Of a stretch of 64,000 bases of DNA, positions 15,777 through 24,816 are shown piece after piece. Numbering within the stretch: position 1 is the stretch's first letter; every line of letters starts with the position of its first letter. Under the pieces are notes generated by a model that was not told the DNA's origin, did no database searches, and saw nothing but the letters and a program-made list of their open reading frames with translations. The position numbers were made by a program, and so were the translations under genes. Source of the stretch: Actinacidiphila rubida (GTDB taxonomy: Bacteria > Actinomycetota > Actinomycetes > Streptomycetales > Streptomycetaceae); assembly GCF_900110255.1 (NCBI RefSeq), contig NZ_FODD01000042.1, positions 1 through 64,000 of the forward strand. Direction: 5' to 3'.

Positions 15777-17441
15777 TCACGGCGTGTCCGAGGCCGTCCC
15801 CGCCGGTGCCGTCGACTGCGGCGGGGAGGACGACGCGGGCGGCGACGAGGGCGGCGGGTCCGACGACGGAGGCGGCGAGGACGGGGGCGGCGAGGAGGAC
15901 GGCGGTTCCGACGACGGGGGCGGCGACGAGGACGGCGGCGGCACGGACCGCGACGACGAGCCGTGCAGCCGCACCTGCGCGCCGCCCGGGTCGAACGAGA
16001 TGACCGCCGACCAGTGGCCGGACGGTTCCATCGACCGGTCGACCCGCACGCTGAGAGTGACCGATTCCCCGGGCTGCAGCACCCCGCCGCGCGCCGACAG
16101 TTCCAGCCAGTACGCCGACGTGGACGCCGACCACTTCACGGGCGCGCCACCGCTCGCGGTGAGCGTGACGAGCGTCCGTCCCGGCGCGGGGCGCGCGGCG
16201 ACCAGGAGGTAGCCGGAGCCGTCCGTCGGCGCGGCCGTGGCACCCGTGGACACCGAGACGGCGGGTGACGCCGGGTCGGCCGACGCGTCCGCCGACGGCG
16301 AGGCCGCGGGGCCCGGCCGGCCGGCCCGGGGGCTGGGCACCGAGCTGCCGGCCTTCTCGTAGGGGACGCCGTCGAGCCCCTCCGGCTCGCTGACGGTGGA
16401 CCGTCCCCGGTTCCCCGGCGCCTCGTCGCCGAGCGGCGCCGCCCGGTACGCGGCCCACAGGGCGAGGACTGGCGCGGCGACGACCGCGGCCACGACCGTC
16501 GTCGTCACGGCCCGGTGCCGCAACTGGGCACGGCGGGCCGCGCGGTCCTTCAGGTCCAGCGGGAAGCCGCGCCGGTCGAACCCCGGGGTGCCCTCGCGGG
16601 TGCGCCCGGCGCCGGTGTCCATCGCGTGCAGCAGCGCCGCGTACGCGGCGGCGCGCGGCGCCTCGACGAGCGCGAGCACGGCGGACCCGCCGGGCGCGGC
16701 GGCGCCGGGCCACGGGCCCTGGGCGACGACGCGTTCGGCGGTGCGGCGGCACACCGCGCACTCGTCGACGTGCCGGACGAGTTCGGTGCGCAGCGCCGTG
16801 CCGAGCAGCACCCGTGTCTCGCCGGCGAGTTGGGCGACCAGGGCGCAGCGCCCGGTGTCGACGACGGCGAGCGCGGTCCTGGTCCGCTCGACCTCGCAGG
16901 CGGCGCGGGCCAGCCGGGAGCGGGCCGCGTCGGGGTCCAGGCCCAGCACATGGCCGATCTCGCCGGGCGTGAGCTGGTGCCGGACGGCGAGTTCGAGGGC
17001 CTCGCGCTGCTCGGGAGTGGTGCCGGCCGCCTCGGGCCAGGCCAGGGAGGCGAGTTGGGCGCGGCGCTGCTCGGCGACGGATTCCGAGGCGCGCGGCAGC
17101 GGCGGCACCCCGGCGGCCAGCCGCCGCAGGCACGCCCAGCGCGCCAGGGCGTACAGCCAGGGCCGGCGCAGCCCCGGGTCGTGCAGCCGGGCGCGCTGCC
17201 GTTCGGCCAGCGCGAGGGTCTCGCCGAGCGCCGCGGTGGCCGCGTCGTGCTCGCACAGGATGGACAGGCAGTACGTGAACAGGCCGTCGAGATAGGGCTC
17301 GTAGTGCCCTGGCGGCTGCATGGGCAGGGTGCCCTGCGGCCGCCGCTCGCGGTCCCGTTCCGTCGCTCTGGCCCGCCCGGCGGGTGCCCGGTGCCTGCGG
17401 TGGGCGCCGGTGCTCTGGGTGGGGGTCTCCTGCCTGCTCAT
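15777..17441 (-). CDS. membrane-anchored sigma-like protein with zinc-finger and BACON-like domains
   Basis: The 554-residue protein joins modules normally found apart. Residues 45-195 resemble ECF sigma regions 2 and 4 (YLDGLFTYCLSILC; LTPGEIGHVLGLDPDAARSRLARA). Then comes an anti-sigma-type HxxxCxxC motif (HVDECAVC), one membrane helix (VTTTVVAAVVAAPVLALWAAY), and an outside part with a BACON-like beta domain (VKWSASTSAYWLELSARGG). The end is a Pro/Ser-rich tail (PPPSSSPPPSSEPP). The sigma part would be cytoplasmic and the rest extracellular. The start is ATG 17441 or GTG 17444, 6-9 nt after TACCGT. Whether it binds RNA polymerase is unknown. Confidence 0.8.
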   Translation of the reverse strand: MSRQETPTQSTGAHRRHRAPAGRARATERDRERRPQGTLPMQPPGHYEPYLDGLFTYCLSILCEHDAATAALGETLALAERQRARLHDPGLRRPWLYALARWACLRRLAAGVPPLPRASESVAEQRRAQLASLAWPEAAGTTPEQREALELAVRHQLTPGEIGHVLGLDPDAARSRLARAACEVERTRTALAVVDTGRCALVAQLAGETRVLLGTALRTELVRHVDECAVCRRTAERVVAQGPWPGAAAPGGSAVLALVEAPRAAAYAALLHAMDTGAGRTREGTPGFDRRGFPLDLKDRAARRAQLRHRAVTTTVVAAVVAAPVLALWAAYRAAPLGDEAPGNRGRSTVSEPEGLDGVPYEKAGSSVPSPRAGRPGPAASPSADASADPASPAVSVSTGATAAPTDGSGYLLVAARPAPGRTLVTLTASGGAPVKWSASTSAYWLELSARGGVLQPGESVTLSVRVDRSMEPSGHWSAVISFDPGGAQVRLHGSSSRSVPPPSSSPPPSSEPPSSSPPPSSPPPSSDPPPSSPPASSSPPQSTAPAGTASDTP

Positions 17442-17682
17442 CACCGGGAGACGGTAGGCCCGCCGCGGGGCCGAGTTCAGCACTCCGGCGGGACGTTAAC
17501 CCTAATGGGTAGTAGTCCGGGCCGAATTCGGACATGACGGTCATACGTACGGGTGACGGCACGCGCATCTGCGCGAACCCCGCGCCCCACGCCCCCGCAC
17601 GCGCCCCAGGCGCCCGTCCCGCACCGCCCGCCGGGGGCCGCGCCGGCGCCGGTTGTCGTACCCGCCCGCTACGGTGAACGGC

Positions 17683-19068
17683 ATGGCCACCCGCAAAACC
17701 ACCGCCAAGGACCGTCCGTCGTACCGCTGCACCGAGTGCGGGTGGACGACGGTGAAGTGGGTGGGCCGCTGCGGCGAGTGCCAGGCGTGGGGCAGCGTCG
17801 AGGAGTACGGCGCGGCGCCCGCGGTGCGGACCACCGCGCCGGGCCGGGTGACGGCGGCCGCCCGCCCGATCGGCCAGGTGGACAGCCGGCAGGCCACCGC
17901 CCGGTCGACCGGGGTGCCGGAGCTGGACCGCGTGCTGGGCGGCGGGCTCATCCCGGGCGCGGTGGTGCTGCTGGCGGGCGAGCCGGGCGTCGGCAAGTCC
18001 ACGCTGCTGCTGGACGTCGCGGCGAAGGCGTCCGGCCCGCAGACCCCCACGCTGTACGTCACCGGTGAGGAGTCCGCGTCGCAGGTGCGGCTGCGGGCCG
18101 ACCGGATCGGGGCACTCGCCGACCACCTGTACCTGGCGGCGGAGACCGACCTGGCCGCGGTGCTCGGCCATCTCGACGACGTGAAGCCGTCGCTGCTGAT
18201 CATGGACTCGGTGCAGACCGTGGCGTCCGGCGAGATCGACGGTGCGCCGGGCGGCATGGCGCAGGTCCGCGAGGTCGCCGGCGCGCTGATCCGCGCGTCG
18301 AAGGAACGGGGCATGGCCACCCTGCTGGTGGGCCACGTCACCAAGGACGGCGCGATCGCCGGGCCGCGGCTGCTGGAGCACCTGGTGGACGTGGTGCTGA
18401 GCTTCGAGGGCGACCGGCACGCGCGGCTGCGGCTGATCCGCGGGGTGAAGAACCGGTTCGGGGCGACCGACGAGGTGGGCTGCTTCGAGCTGCACGACGA
18501 GGGCATCATCGGCCTCGCGGACCCGTCGGGGCTGTTCCTGACCCGGCGTGACGAGCCGGTGCCGGGCACCTGCCTGACGGTGACGCTGGAGGGCCGCCGC
18601 CCGCTGGTCGCCGAGGTGCAGGCGCTGACCGTCGACACGCAGATCCCCTCGCCCCGGCGCACCACCTCGGGCCTGGAGACGTCGCGGGTGTCGATGATGC
18701 TGGCGGTGCTCGAACAGCGCGGCCGCATCCGCTCGATCGGCAAGCAGGACATCTACACCGCGACGGTCGGCGGGGTGCGGCTCACCGAGCCGGCCGCGGA
18801 CCTCGCGGTGGCGCTGGCCCTGGCCAGCGCGGCCATCGACACCCCGCTGCCGAAGAACCTGGTGGCCGTGGGCGAGGTGGGGCTGGCCGGCGAGGTGCGG
18901 CGGGTCACCGGCGTGCAGCGCCGGCTCTCGGAGGCGCACCGCCTCGGCTTCACGCACGCCCTGGTGCCGCCGGACCCCGGGAAGGTCCCGGCGGGCATGA
19001 AGGTGATCGAGGTCGCGGACATAAGCGACGCCCTGCGAGCCCTGCCCTCGCGCACGCCGCGCGGCTGA
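17683..19068 (+). CDS. radA: DNA repair protein RadA
   Basis: The 461-residue protein is a RecA-related ATPase that promotes branch migration during recombinational repair. It shows the N-terminal zinc finger CTECG...CGECQ (residues 15-35), Walker A GEPGVGKST, the RadA-specific KNRFG motif (RGVKNRFGATDEVG) and a C-terminal Lon-like domain (DLAVALALASA, GEVGLAGEVR). ATG 17683 lies 7 nt after TACGGT (17670-17675), so the transcript is likely leaderless. disA follows on the same strand after a 250-nt gap, the common actinobacterial and firmicute neighbourhood. Confidence 0.97.
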   Translation: MATRKTTAKDRPSYRCTECGWTTVKWVGRCGECQAWGSVEEYGAAPAVRTTAPGRVTAAARPIGQVDSRQATARSTGVPELDRVLGGGLIPGAVVLLAGEPGVGKSTLLLDVAAKASGPQTPTLYVTGEESASQVRLRADRIGALADHLYLAAETDLAAVLGHLDDVKPSLLIMDSVQTVASGEIDGAPGGMAQVREVAGALIRASKERGMATLLVGHVTKDGAIAGPRLLEHLVDVVLSFEGDRHARLRLIRGVKNRFGATDEVGCFELHDEGIIGLADPSGLFLTRRDEPVPGTCLTVTLEGRRPLVAEVQALTVDTQIPSPRRTTSGLETSRVSMMLAVLEQRGRIRSIGKQDIYTATVGGVRLTEPAADLAVALALASAAIDTPLPKNLVAVGEVGLAGEVRRVTGVQRRLSEAHRLGFTHALVPPDPGKVPAGMKVIEVADISDALRALPSRTPRG

Positions 19069-19321
19069 CGGGACCGCCCGCCGGCCCCGTCACGACCGGG
19101 TCGCGAGGCCGGCCCGCGAACAGGTCGGGAGCCGGTCCACGGCCGCTCGGGGGGCTGGTCCGCGGCCGGGGCGGGGGCCGCTCCGGCGCCCGCCGGCGGG
19201 GCGGGTTTCGGGTCGCTCACGGTACGACCGCGCCCTCCGGGAACGAAGACGTAAACTTTGCCCTGGTCGCGCCTCTCGCCGAGTCGGCAGTGGGCATCCG
19301 TAGCTACCGGAGGATTGCAGA

Positions 19322-20479
19322 GTGGCAGCCAAGGACGGAGCAGGGGGCGCCGCCCCGGCCCGTAGGGCGGCAGGAGACTCTGCCGGAAGGTCCGGCGGGG
19401 GCCCTGGCGACGGCGGGCTGATGCGCGCCGCGCTGAGCGCGGTCGCGCCCGGCACGAGCCTGCGGGACGGCCTGGAGCGCATCGTCCGGGGGAACACCGG
19501 CGGGCTGATCGTGCTGGGCATGGACAAGACGGTGGAGTCGCTGTGCTCCGGCGGCTTCGTGCTCGACGTCGAGTTCACCGCGACGCGGCTGCGCGAGCTG
19601 TGCAAGCTCGACGGCGCGATGATCGTGGACAAGGACATCACCAAGATCCTGCGGGCCGGCGTGCAGCTCGTGCCCGATCCGGCGATCCCCACGGAGGAGA
19701 CCGGCACCCGGCACCGCACCGCGGACCGCGTCAGCCAGCAGGTCAACCTCCCGGTCGTCTCGGTCAGCCAGTCGATGCGCGTGATCGCCCTGTACGTGGA
19801 CGGGCAGCGCCGGGTCCTGGAGGACTCGGCGGCGATCCTGTCCCGCGCCAACCAGGCGCTGGCCACGCTGGAGCGGTACAAGCTGCGGCTGGACGAGGTC
19901 GCGGGCACCCTGTCGGCCCTGGAGATCGAGGACCTGGTCACCGTCCGGGACGTCACCGCGGTCGCGCAGCGCCTGGAGATGGTCCGCAGGATCGCCACCG
20001 AGATCGCCGAGTACGTCCTGGAGTTGGGCACCGACGGCCGCCTGCTGGCGCTGCAGCTCGACGAGTTGATCGCGGGCGTGGAGCCCGAGCGGGAGCTGGT
20101 CGCGCGCGACTACGTGCCCGAGCCGACCGCCAAGCGCAGCCGCACGATGCCGGAGGCGCTGGCCGAGCTGGACGCGCTGCCGCAGAGTGAGCTCATCGAA
20201 CTCGTCTCGGTGGCACGGGCCTTGGGCTACACCGGATCGCCCGAGTCGCTCGACTCCGCGGTCTCGCCGCGCGGTTACCGGCTGCTGGCGAAGGTGCCGC
20301 GGCTGCCGAACACCGTGATCGAGCGCCTGGTGGAGCACTTCGGCGGCCTGCAGAAGCTGCTGGCCGCCAGCGTGGACGACCTGCAGACGGTCGACGGCGT
20401 CGGCGAGGCGCGGGCCCGCTCGGTGCGCGAGGGCCTGTCGCGGCTGGCGGAGTCCTCGATCCTCGAACGGTACGTCTGA
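19322..20479 (+). CDS. disA: DNA integrity scanning diadenylate cyclase
   Basis: The 385-residue enzyme makes cyclic di-AMP from ATP and scans DNA for branched structures. The DAC domain carries the catalytic LDGAM (D97-G98-A99) and TRHRTADRVSQQ (R130-H131-R132) motifs. A helical linker follows, and the C-terminus has a RuvA-like helix-hairpin-helix (LQTVDGVGEARARSVREGL). The first 30 residues are a Gly/Ala-rich extension. GTG 19322 has a perfect GGAGG 8 nt upstream. A TAAACT -10 candidate is at 19252-19257. In streptomycetes c-di-AMP controls cell-wall hydrolases and potassium/osmotic functions. Confidence 0.97.
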   Translation: MAAKDGAGGAAPARRAAGDSAGRSGGGPGDGGLMRAALSAVAPGTSLRDGLERIVRGNTGGLIVLGMDKTVESLCSGGFVLDVEFTATRLRELCKLDGAMIVDKDITKILRAGVQLVPDPAIPTEETGTRHRTADRVSQQVNLPVVSVSQSMRVIALYVDGQRRVLEDSAAILSRANQALATLERYKLRLDEVAGTLSALEIEDLVTVRDVTAVAQRLEMVRRIATEIAEYVLELGTDGRLLALQLDELIAGVEPERELVARDYVPEPTAKRSRTMPEALAELDALPQSELIELVSVARALGYTGSPESLDSAVSPRGYRLLAKVPRLPNTVIERLVEHFGGLQKLLAASVDDLQTVDGVGEARARSVREGLSRLAESSILERYV

Positions 20480-20603
20480 CCGGTCCGGTGGCCCGGTACG
20501 TCCGGCCGGGCGGGTCGCCCGTACCGCGGGCGGCGCCGGGACGTCGGTGCCTTCGGCACGTTCGGTACGTCCGGCAGCCTCCGCGCCCGCGGCCGCCGTC
20601 CCG

Positions 20604-21482
20604 TCAGTCGGCGGAGAGCCTGAACGACACCTGCTTGGAGCCGTAGCCGGCCGTCCGCGCCGTCACCAGGTAGGTGGTGTCGAGTCCCGCCTGCTGGCCC
20701 TTGGGGCTCGCGCACTTGGGCGAGCTGGTCCGCTCGTCCCAGTTCAGCGTGTACGCGGTGGAGCCGTGCGCGGGCACCTGCATCAGGTACGCACCGGTCT
20801 TCGGGCAGTCGTCGGAGGCCCACACGTGGCTGTCGCCGGTGGCCTGGGTGACGGTGAACACCGCCTTGGTGGGACCGAAGTCGACCTTGCAGGTGATGTC
20901 CGAGGTGTTGGTGGCGGTGAGCTTGAACTGCGGTGTCTGGCCCGGCCCGTAGGAGTTCTGCGTGGTGGCCAGCCCCAACTGCACGGCGCCCGGGGCGCAG
21001 TCGGGCAGTGAGGAGCCGGCGGGCAGTTCCCCGCCGCCGGTCGAGCCAGCGGAACCGCCGGACGAACCGGCCGTCGACGCGCTCCCGGAGGAGCCGCTGG
21101 AGGAGCCGCCCGCGGCGTCCGTGCCCGAGGTGCCCGCGTCCGAACCGGAGGTGTCCCCTGCGGTGCCGCTGCCGGTCCCGCCGTCGGAACTGCCGCTGCC
21201 CGTACCGCCGTCGGTGCCGGTTCCGCCGCCGGAGGTCGTGTCGCGGCCGCCGGGGCGGCCGCTGATGTGGGTGCCGGTGGGTGCGGGCCCCGCGGTGATC
21301 GTGGCGACCGGGGTGTGCGAGCCGGCCGGCGCGCCCGAACCCTTGCCTCCGCTGCCGCCGGAGGAGTTGACGGCCCAGGCGACCACGGCGGCCACCAGCG
21401 CGAGCAGGCACAGCACAACGACCCGCCGCCGCCAGTAGATCGAGGACGGAAGAGGTCCCACGGGATTGCGCATCGAGCCCAC
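20604..21482 (-). CDS. membrane-anchored Gly/Ser-rich exported protein, unknown function
   Basis: The 292-residue protein has a short cytoplasmic N-terminus, one membrane helix (VVVLCLLALVAAVVAWAV), and about 110 residues of Gly/Ser/Thr-rich linker. A compact C-terminal domain of about 130 residues begins at LPDCAPGAVQLGLATT, with Cys residues (TCKVDFG, DDCPKTG, PKCASPKG) that may form disulfides outside the cell. I cannot name the domain. GTG 21482 lies 6 nt after TAGAGT (21489-21494, minus), predicting a leaderless mRNA. It is divergent from mutY, sharing about 140 nt. Confidence 0.75.
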   Translation of the reverse strand: MGSMRNPVGPLPSSIYWRRRVVVLCLLALVAAVVAWAVNSSGGSGGKGSGAPAGSHTPVATITAGPAPTGTHISGRPGGRDTTSGGGTGTDGGTGSGSSDGGTGSGTAGDTSGSDAGTSGTDAAGGSSSGSSGSASTAGSSGGSAGSTGGGELPAGSSLPDCAPGAVQLGLATTQNSYGPGQTPQFKLTATNTSDITCKVDFGPTKAVFTVTQATGDSHVWASDDCPKTGAYLMQVPAHGSTAYTLNWDERTSSPKCASPKGQQAGLDTTYLVTARTAGYGSKQVSFRLSAD

Positions 21483-21623
21483 GGACGAACTCTAGGGGAG
21501 ATCAGCCGCGCGCCGTCGCCACACGCGCCGCTCCGCACACGGTCTTTGCGGATGATCACGTTTACCCGTACGCGCGGTCACCGGCCGTGCGGGGAGGGTG
21601 GCATGTGCGAGGATCGGAAGGAC

Positions 21624-22592
21624 ATGAGCACTGACCTCCGCGACTCCCGTTCCCGCGCCGCCTCGACCCCTTCCGGCCCCTCCGCCGCGGCCGCCGGCCC
21701 ACCCGCGCCGGGCCCGCGTGCCGTCGCCGAGCTGCACGACCTGGTCATCGACTGGTTCGACGAGAACGCCCGCGACCTGCCGTGGCGCGCTCCGGACGCC
21801 GGCGCCTGGTCGGTGATGGTCAGCGAGTTCATGCTGCAGCAGACGCCGGTCAGCCGGGTCCTTCCGGTGCACCAGGAGTGGCTGGCGCGCTGGCCGCGGC
21901 CCGCCGACCTGGCCCAGGAGTCGCCGGGCGAGGCCGTCCGCGCCTGGGGACGGCTCGGCTACCCGCGCAGGGCGCTGCGGCTGCACGCGGCGGCGACCGC
22001 CATAGCGCAGCGGCACGGCGGTGAAGTCCCGCGCGAGCACGACGAGTTGCTGGCGCTGCCGGGTGTCGGCGAGTACACCGCGGCGGCCGTGGCGTCGTTC
22101 GCCTACGGGCGGCGGCACGTCGTCCTGGACACCAATGTGCGGCGGGTTTTCGCGCGGCTGGTGTCGGGCACCGCCTACCCGCCGAACGCCACGACGGCGG
22201 CCGAACGCCGCACCGCCGGCGGCCTGTTGCCCGCGGACGAGGCGACCGCCGCGCGCTGGGCGGCGGCCACGATGGAGCTCGGCGCCCTGGTGTGCGCGGC
22301 GCGCTCCCCCGCGTGCGGCAGCTGCCCGGTCGCGGCGCGCTGCGCCTGGCGGCTGGCCGGCTCGCCCGCGCACGACGGCCCGCCGCGCCGCGGCCAGACC
22401 TACGCCGGCACGGACCGGCAGGTCCGCGGGCGGCTGCTGGCCGTGCTGCGCGCCTCGTCCGATCCGGTGCCGCAGGCGGTGCTCGACGGCGTCTGGCACG
22501 AGCCCGTGCAGCGGGCCCGCGCGCTCGACGGCCTCGTCGCGGACGGCCTCGTGGAACCGCTCGCCGACGGCCTGTACCGCCTCCCGGCCTGA
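21624..22592 (+). CDS. mutY: A/G-specific adenine glycosylase
   Basis: The 322-residue enzyme removes adenine mispaired with 8-oxoguanine. The catalytic Glu is in SEFMLQQTPV (E68), the helix-hairpin-helix in LLALPGVGEYTAAAVASFA, and the catalytic Asp in VVLDTNVRRVFAR. The iron-sulfur ligands follow the exact C-x6-C-x2-C-x5-C pattern (CAARSPACGSCPVAARC). It lacks the long NUDIX-like C-terminal domain of E. coli MutY, as usual in actinobacteria, and ends in a short winged-helix-like part. ATG 21624 has GGAAGG close upstream; ATG 21603 is an alternative. Confidence 0.94.
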   Translation: MSTDLRDSRSRAASTPSGPSAAAAGPPAPGPRAVAELHDLVIDWFDENARDLPWRAPDAGAWSVMVSEFMLQQTPVSRVLPVHQEWLARWPRPADLAQESPGEAVRAWGRLGYPRRALRLHAAATAIAQRHGGEVPREHDELLALPGVGEYTAAAVASFAYGRRHVVLDTNVRRVFARLVSGTAYPPNATTAAERRTAGGLLPADEATAARWAAATMELGALVCAARSPACGSCPVAARCAWRLAGSPAHDGPPRRGQTYAGTDRQVRGRLLAVLRASSDPVPQAVLDGVWHEPVQRARALDGLVADGLVEPLADGLYRLPA

Positions 22593-22689
22593 CGCGGCCC
22601 GCCCGGGCCCGACCGGACGGGGCCTCCGCGGCGCCGCGCGGCCGTCACCGAGCGCCACCCCGGAAACCGCCTAAGCGCCGTCCACCTGG

Positions 22690-22707
22690 CTTTATGTCCT
22701 CTTTATG
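22690..22707 (+). promoter_or_regulatory. direct repeat, candidate CseB site upstream of sigE
   Basis: CTTTATG occurs at 22690-22696 and again at 22701-22707, exactly 11 nt apart, the spacing of tandem OmpR-family binding sites. The motif is AT-rich against its surroundings. It lies about 200 nt before sigE, whose promoter is known to be activated by CseB in S. coelicolor. The sigE promoter itself is not clear; TAGCTT (22839-22844) is one -10 candidate. The rest of the 314-nt gap (22593-22906) shows only a small inverted repeat, CAACC/GGTTG, at 22775-22788. Confidence 0.5.
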
Positions 22708-22906
22708 GACCCCTCACGCCGGGGATACGACCGCCAATACGACGGTTGTCCCCATTCGCCCCACACCCGTTACACAACCGATGGGTTGCTGTGCGTCCGC
22801 TGTGCGCTCGTGGTGGCGAAAGCCCAACATCCGCTCCGTAGCTTCAGTTGCGGCCGGTGGGAGACCTTCCCCGGCACGGCATGAGGCACACGGGGCGGAG
22901 GCACCA

Positions 22907-23437
22907 ATGACGGCGAACGGCGCGGTACTGGAGTTCGAGGAGTACGTCCGGACCCGGCAGGACGCCCTGCTGCGCAGCGCCCGCAGGCTGGTCCCGGATC
23001 CCATCGACGCCCAGGACCTCGTCCAGACCGCCCTCGTGCGCACCTACCCGCGCTGGGACGGCATCGCCGACAAGGCACTCGCTGACGCGTACATGCGGCG
23101 TGTGATGATCAACACCCGCACGGAGTGGTGGCGCAACCGCAAACTGGAGGAAGTGCCCTCCGCCGAGCTGCCGGAAGCCACCGTCGACGACGGCGCGGAG
23201 CAGCGCGCCGACCGCGAGATGCTGCGGGACGCGATGCGGGTACTGGCGCCCAAGCAGCGCCAGGTCGTGATCATGCGCCATTACGGGCAGCTCACGACCG
23301 AGGAGACGGCCCGTGCGCTGGGCATGTCCACCGGTACGGTGAAGAGCACCCTGCACCGGGCACTGGCCCGGCTGCGGTACGAACTGGAGCACGGCACCTA
23401 TGGCTACTCACGAAGGGAGAGCGTGTGCGCCGCATAG
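22907..23437 (+). CDS. sigE: ECF RNA polymerase sigma factor SigE
   Basis: The 176-residue sigma factor is the SigE type that governs the cell-envelope stress response. Region 2 spans FEEYVRTRQDALLRSARRLVPDP to YMRRVMINTRTEWWR, and region 4 is RQVVIMRHYGQLTTEETARALGMSTGTVKSTLHRALARLR. ATG 22907 has GGAG 6 nt upstream. It is followed by a lipoprotein, a response regulator and a kinase, exactly the sigE-cseA-cseB-cseC order of S. coelicolor, where CseB/CseC switch on sigE after wall damage. No anti-sigma gene is present, as expected for this system. Confidence 0.95.
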   Translation: MTANGAVLEFEEYVRTRQDALLRSARRLVPDPIDAQDLVQTALVRTYPRWDGIADKALADAYMRRVMINTRTEWWRNRKLEEVPSAELPEATVDDGAEQRADREMLRDAMRVLAPKQRQVVIMRHYGQLTTEETARALGMSTGTVKSTLHRALARLRYELEHGTYGYSRRESVCAA

Positions 23438-24126
23438 CCTCCCTCACCGCGGCGAGCGCGCTGACCTGCGCGTGCGTCGTGGTTGCCGGCTGCGGTTCGT
23501 CCGTCACCGGTGCTCGCAGGGAGGGCCCGGCGCCCACCGAGACGGTCAAGCCGCGTTCGACGACGGCGCCCGCCATCGCCGCCAATCCGGCGGCCCTGGC
23601 GACCATGATCCGCAAGGACTCCAGCGTCAGCGCCGACGTGCGCGAGGACCTGACCCCCTGTGACGACGACGACTACCCGATGGACACCGACGCCGGCGAC
23701 CTCACCGCCGGTGACGGCCCCGATCTGGTGGTCAACGTCATGACCTGCGGCGACGGGCTGGGCGTCGCGTCGTACGTGTACCGGATGGTCGACGGCAAGT
23801 ACCAGAACGTGTTCGCCGACGAGCACACCGGTGTGTACGGCACGGTCGACAGCGGCAAGCTCCAGGTGATCCACGAGGTCTACCGCTCCGACGACCCGGT
23901 CGCGTACCCCACGGGCGAGGAGTCGGCCACGTACGTGTGGCGCGGCAACCAGTTCGTGCAGGTCGCCCGCACCTACCAGGACTACGGCGCGAAGACGCCG
24001 ACGGCCTCTCCCGAACCGCTGGCCACCGACCCGGTGCCGGTGCCCGACGCGACGCCGGTCGACCCCGACCTGCCGTCGGCGACGGGCACGGGCGGTACGG
24101 CGGCTGCGCCGTCTGGGGGACGATAG
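23425..24126 (+). CDS. cseA: lipoprotein CseA
   Basis: The 233-residue protein has a lipoprotein signal peptide with lipobox VAGC (Cys23), then a Thr/Pro-rich linker, a globular domain (about residues 60-190), and a Pro/Thr/Ala-rich tail. It should sit on the outer face of the membrane. In S. coelicolor CseA negatively modulates sigE expression, perhaps by acting on CseC. GTG 23425 overlaps the end of sigE by 13 nt and has GGGAGAG just upstream, so it is translationally coupled. The name rests mainly on position in the operon plus the lipobox. Confidence 0.88.
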   Translation: MRRIASLTAASALTCACVVVAGCGSSVTGARREGPAPTETVKPRSTTAPAIAANPAALATMIRKDSSVSADVREDLTPCDDDDYPMDTDAGDLTAGDGPDLVVNVMTCGDGLGVASYVYRMVDGKYQNVFADEHTGVYGTVDSGKLQVIHEVYRSDDPVAYPTGEESATYVWRGNQFVQVARTYQDYGAKTPTASPEPLATDPVPVPDATPVDPDLPSATGTGGTAAAPSGGR

Positions 24127-24130
24127 GCGC

Positions 24131-24814
<684 letters not shown>

Positions 24815-24816
24815 CC

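Noticed and set aside
15682..18957. Very long minus-strand reading frame across the sigma-like and radA genes
   Set aside because: It is a GC-codon artefact opposite and out of frame with genes that have clear domains; its composition is Arg/Pro/Ala-rich without motifs.
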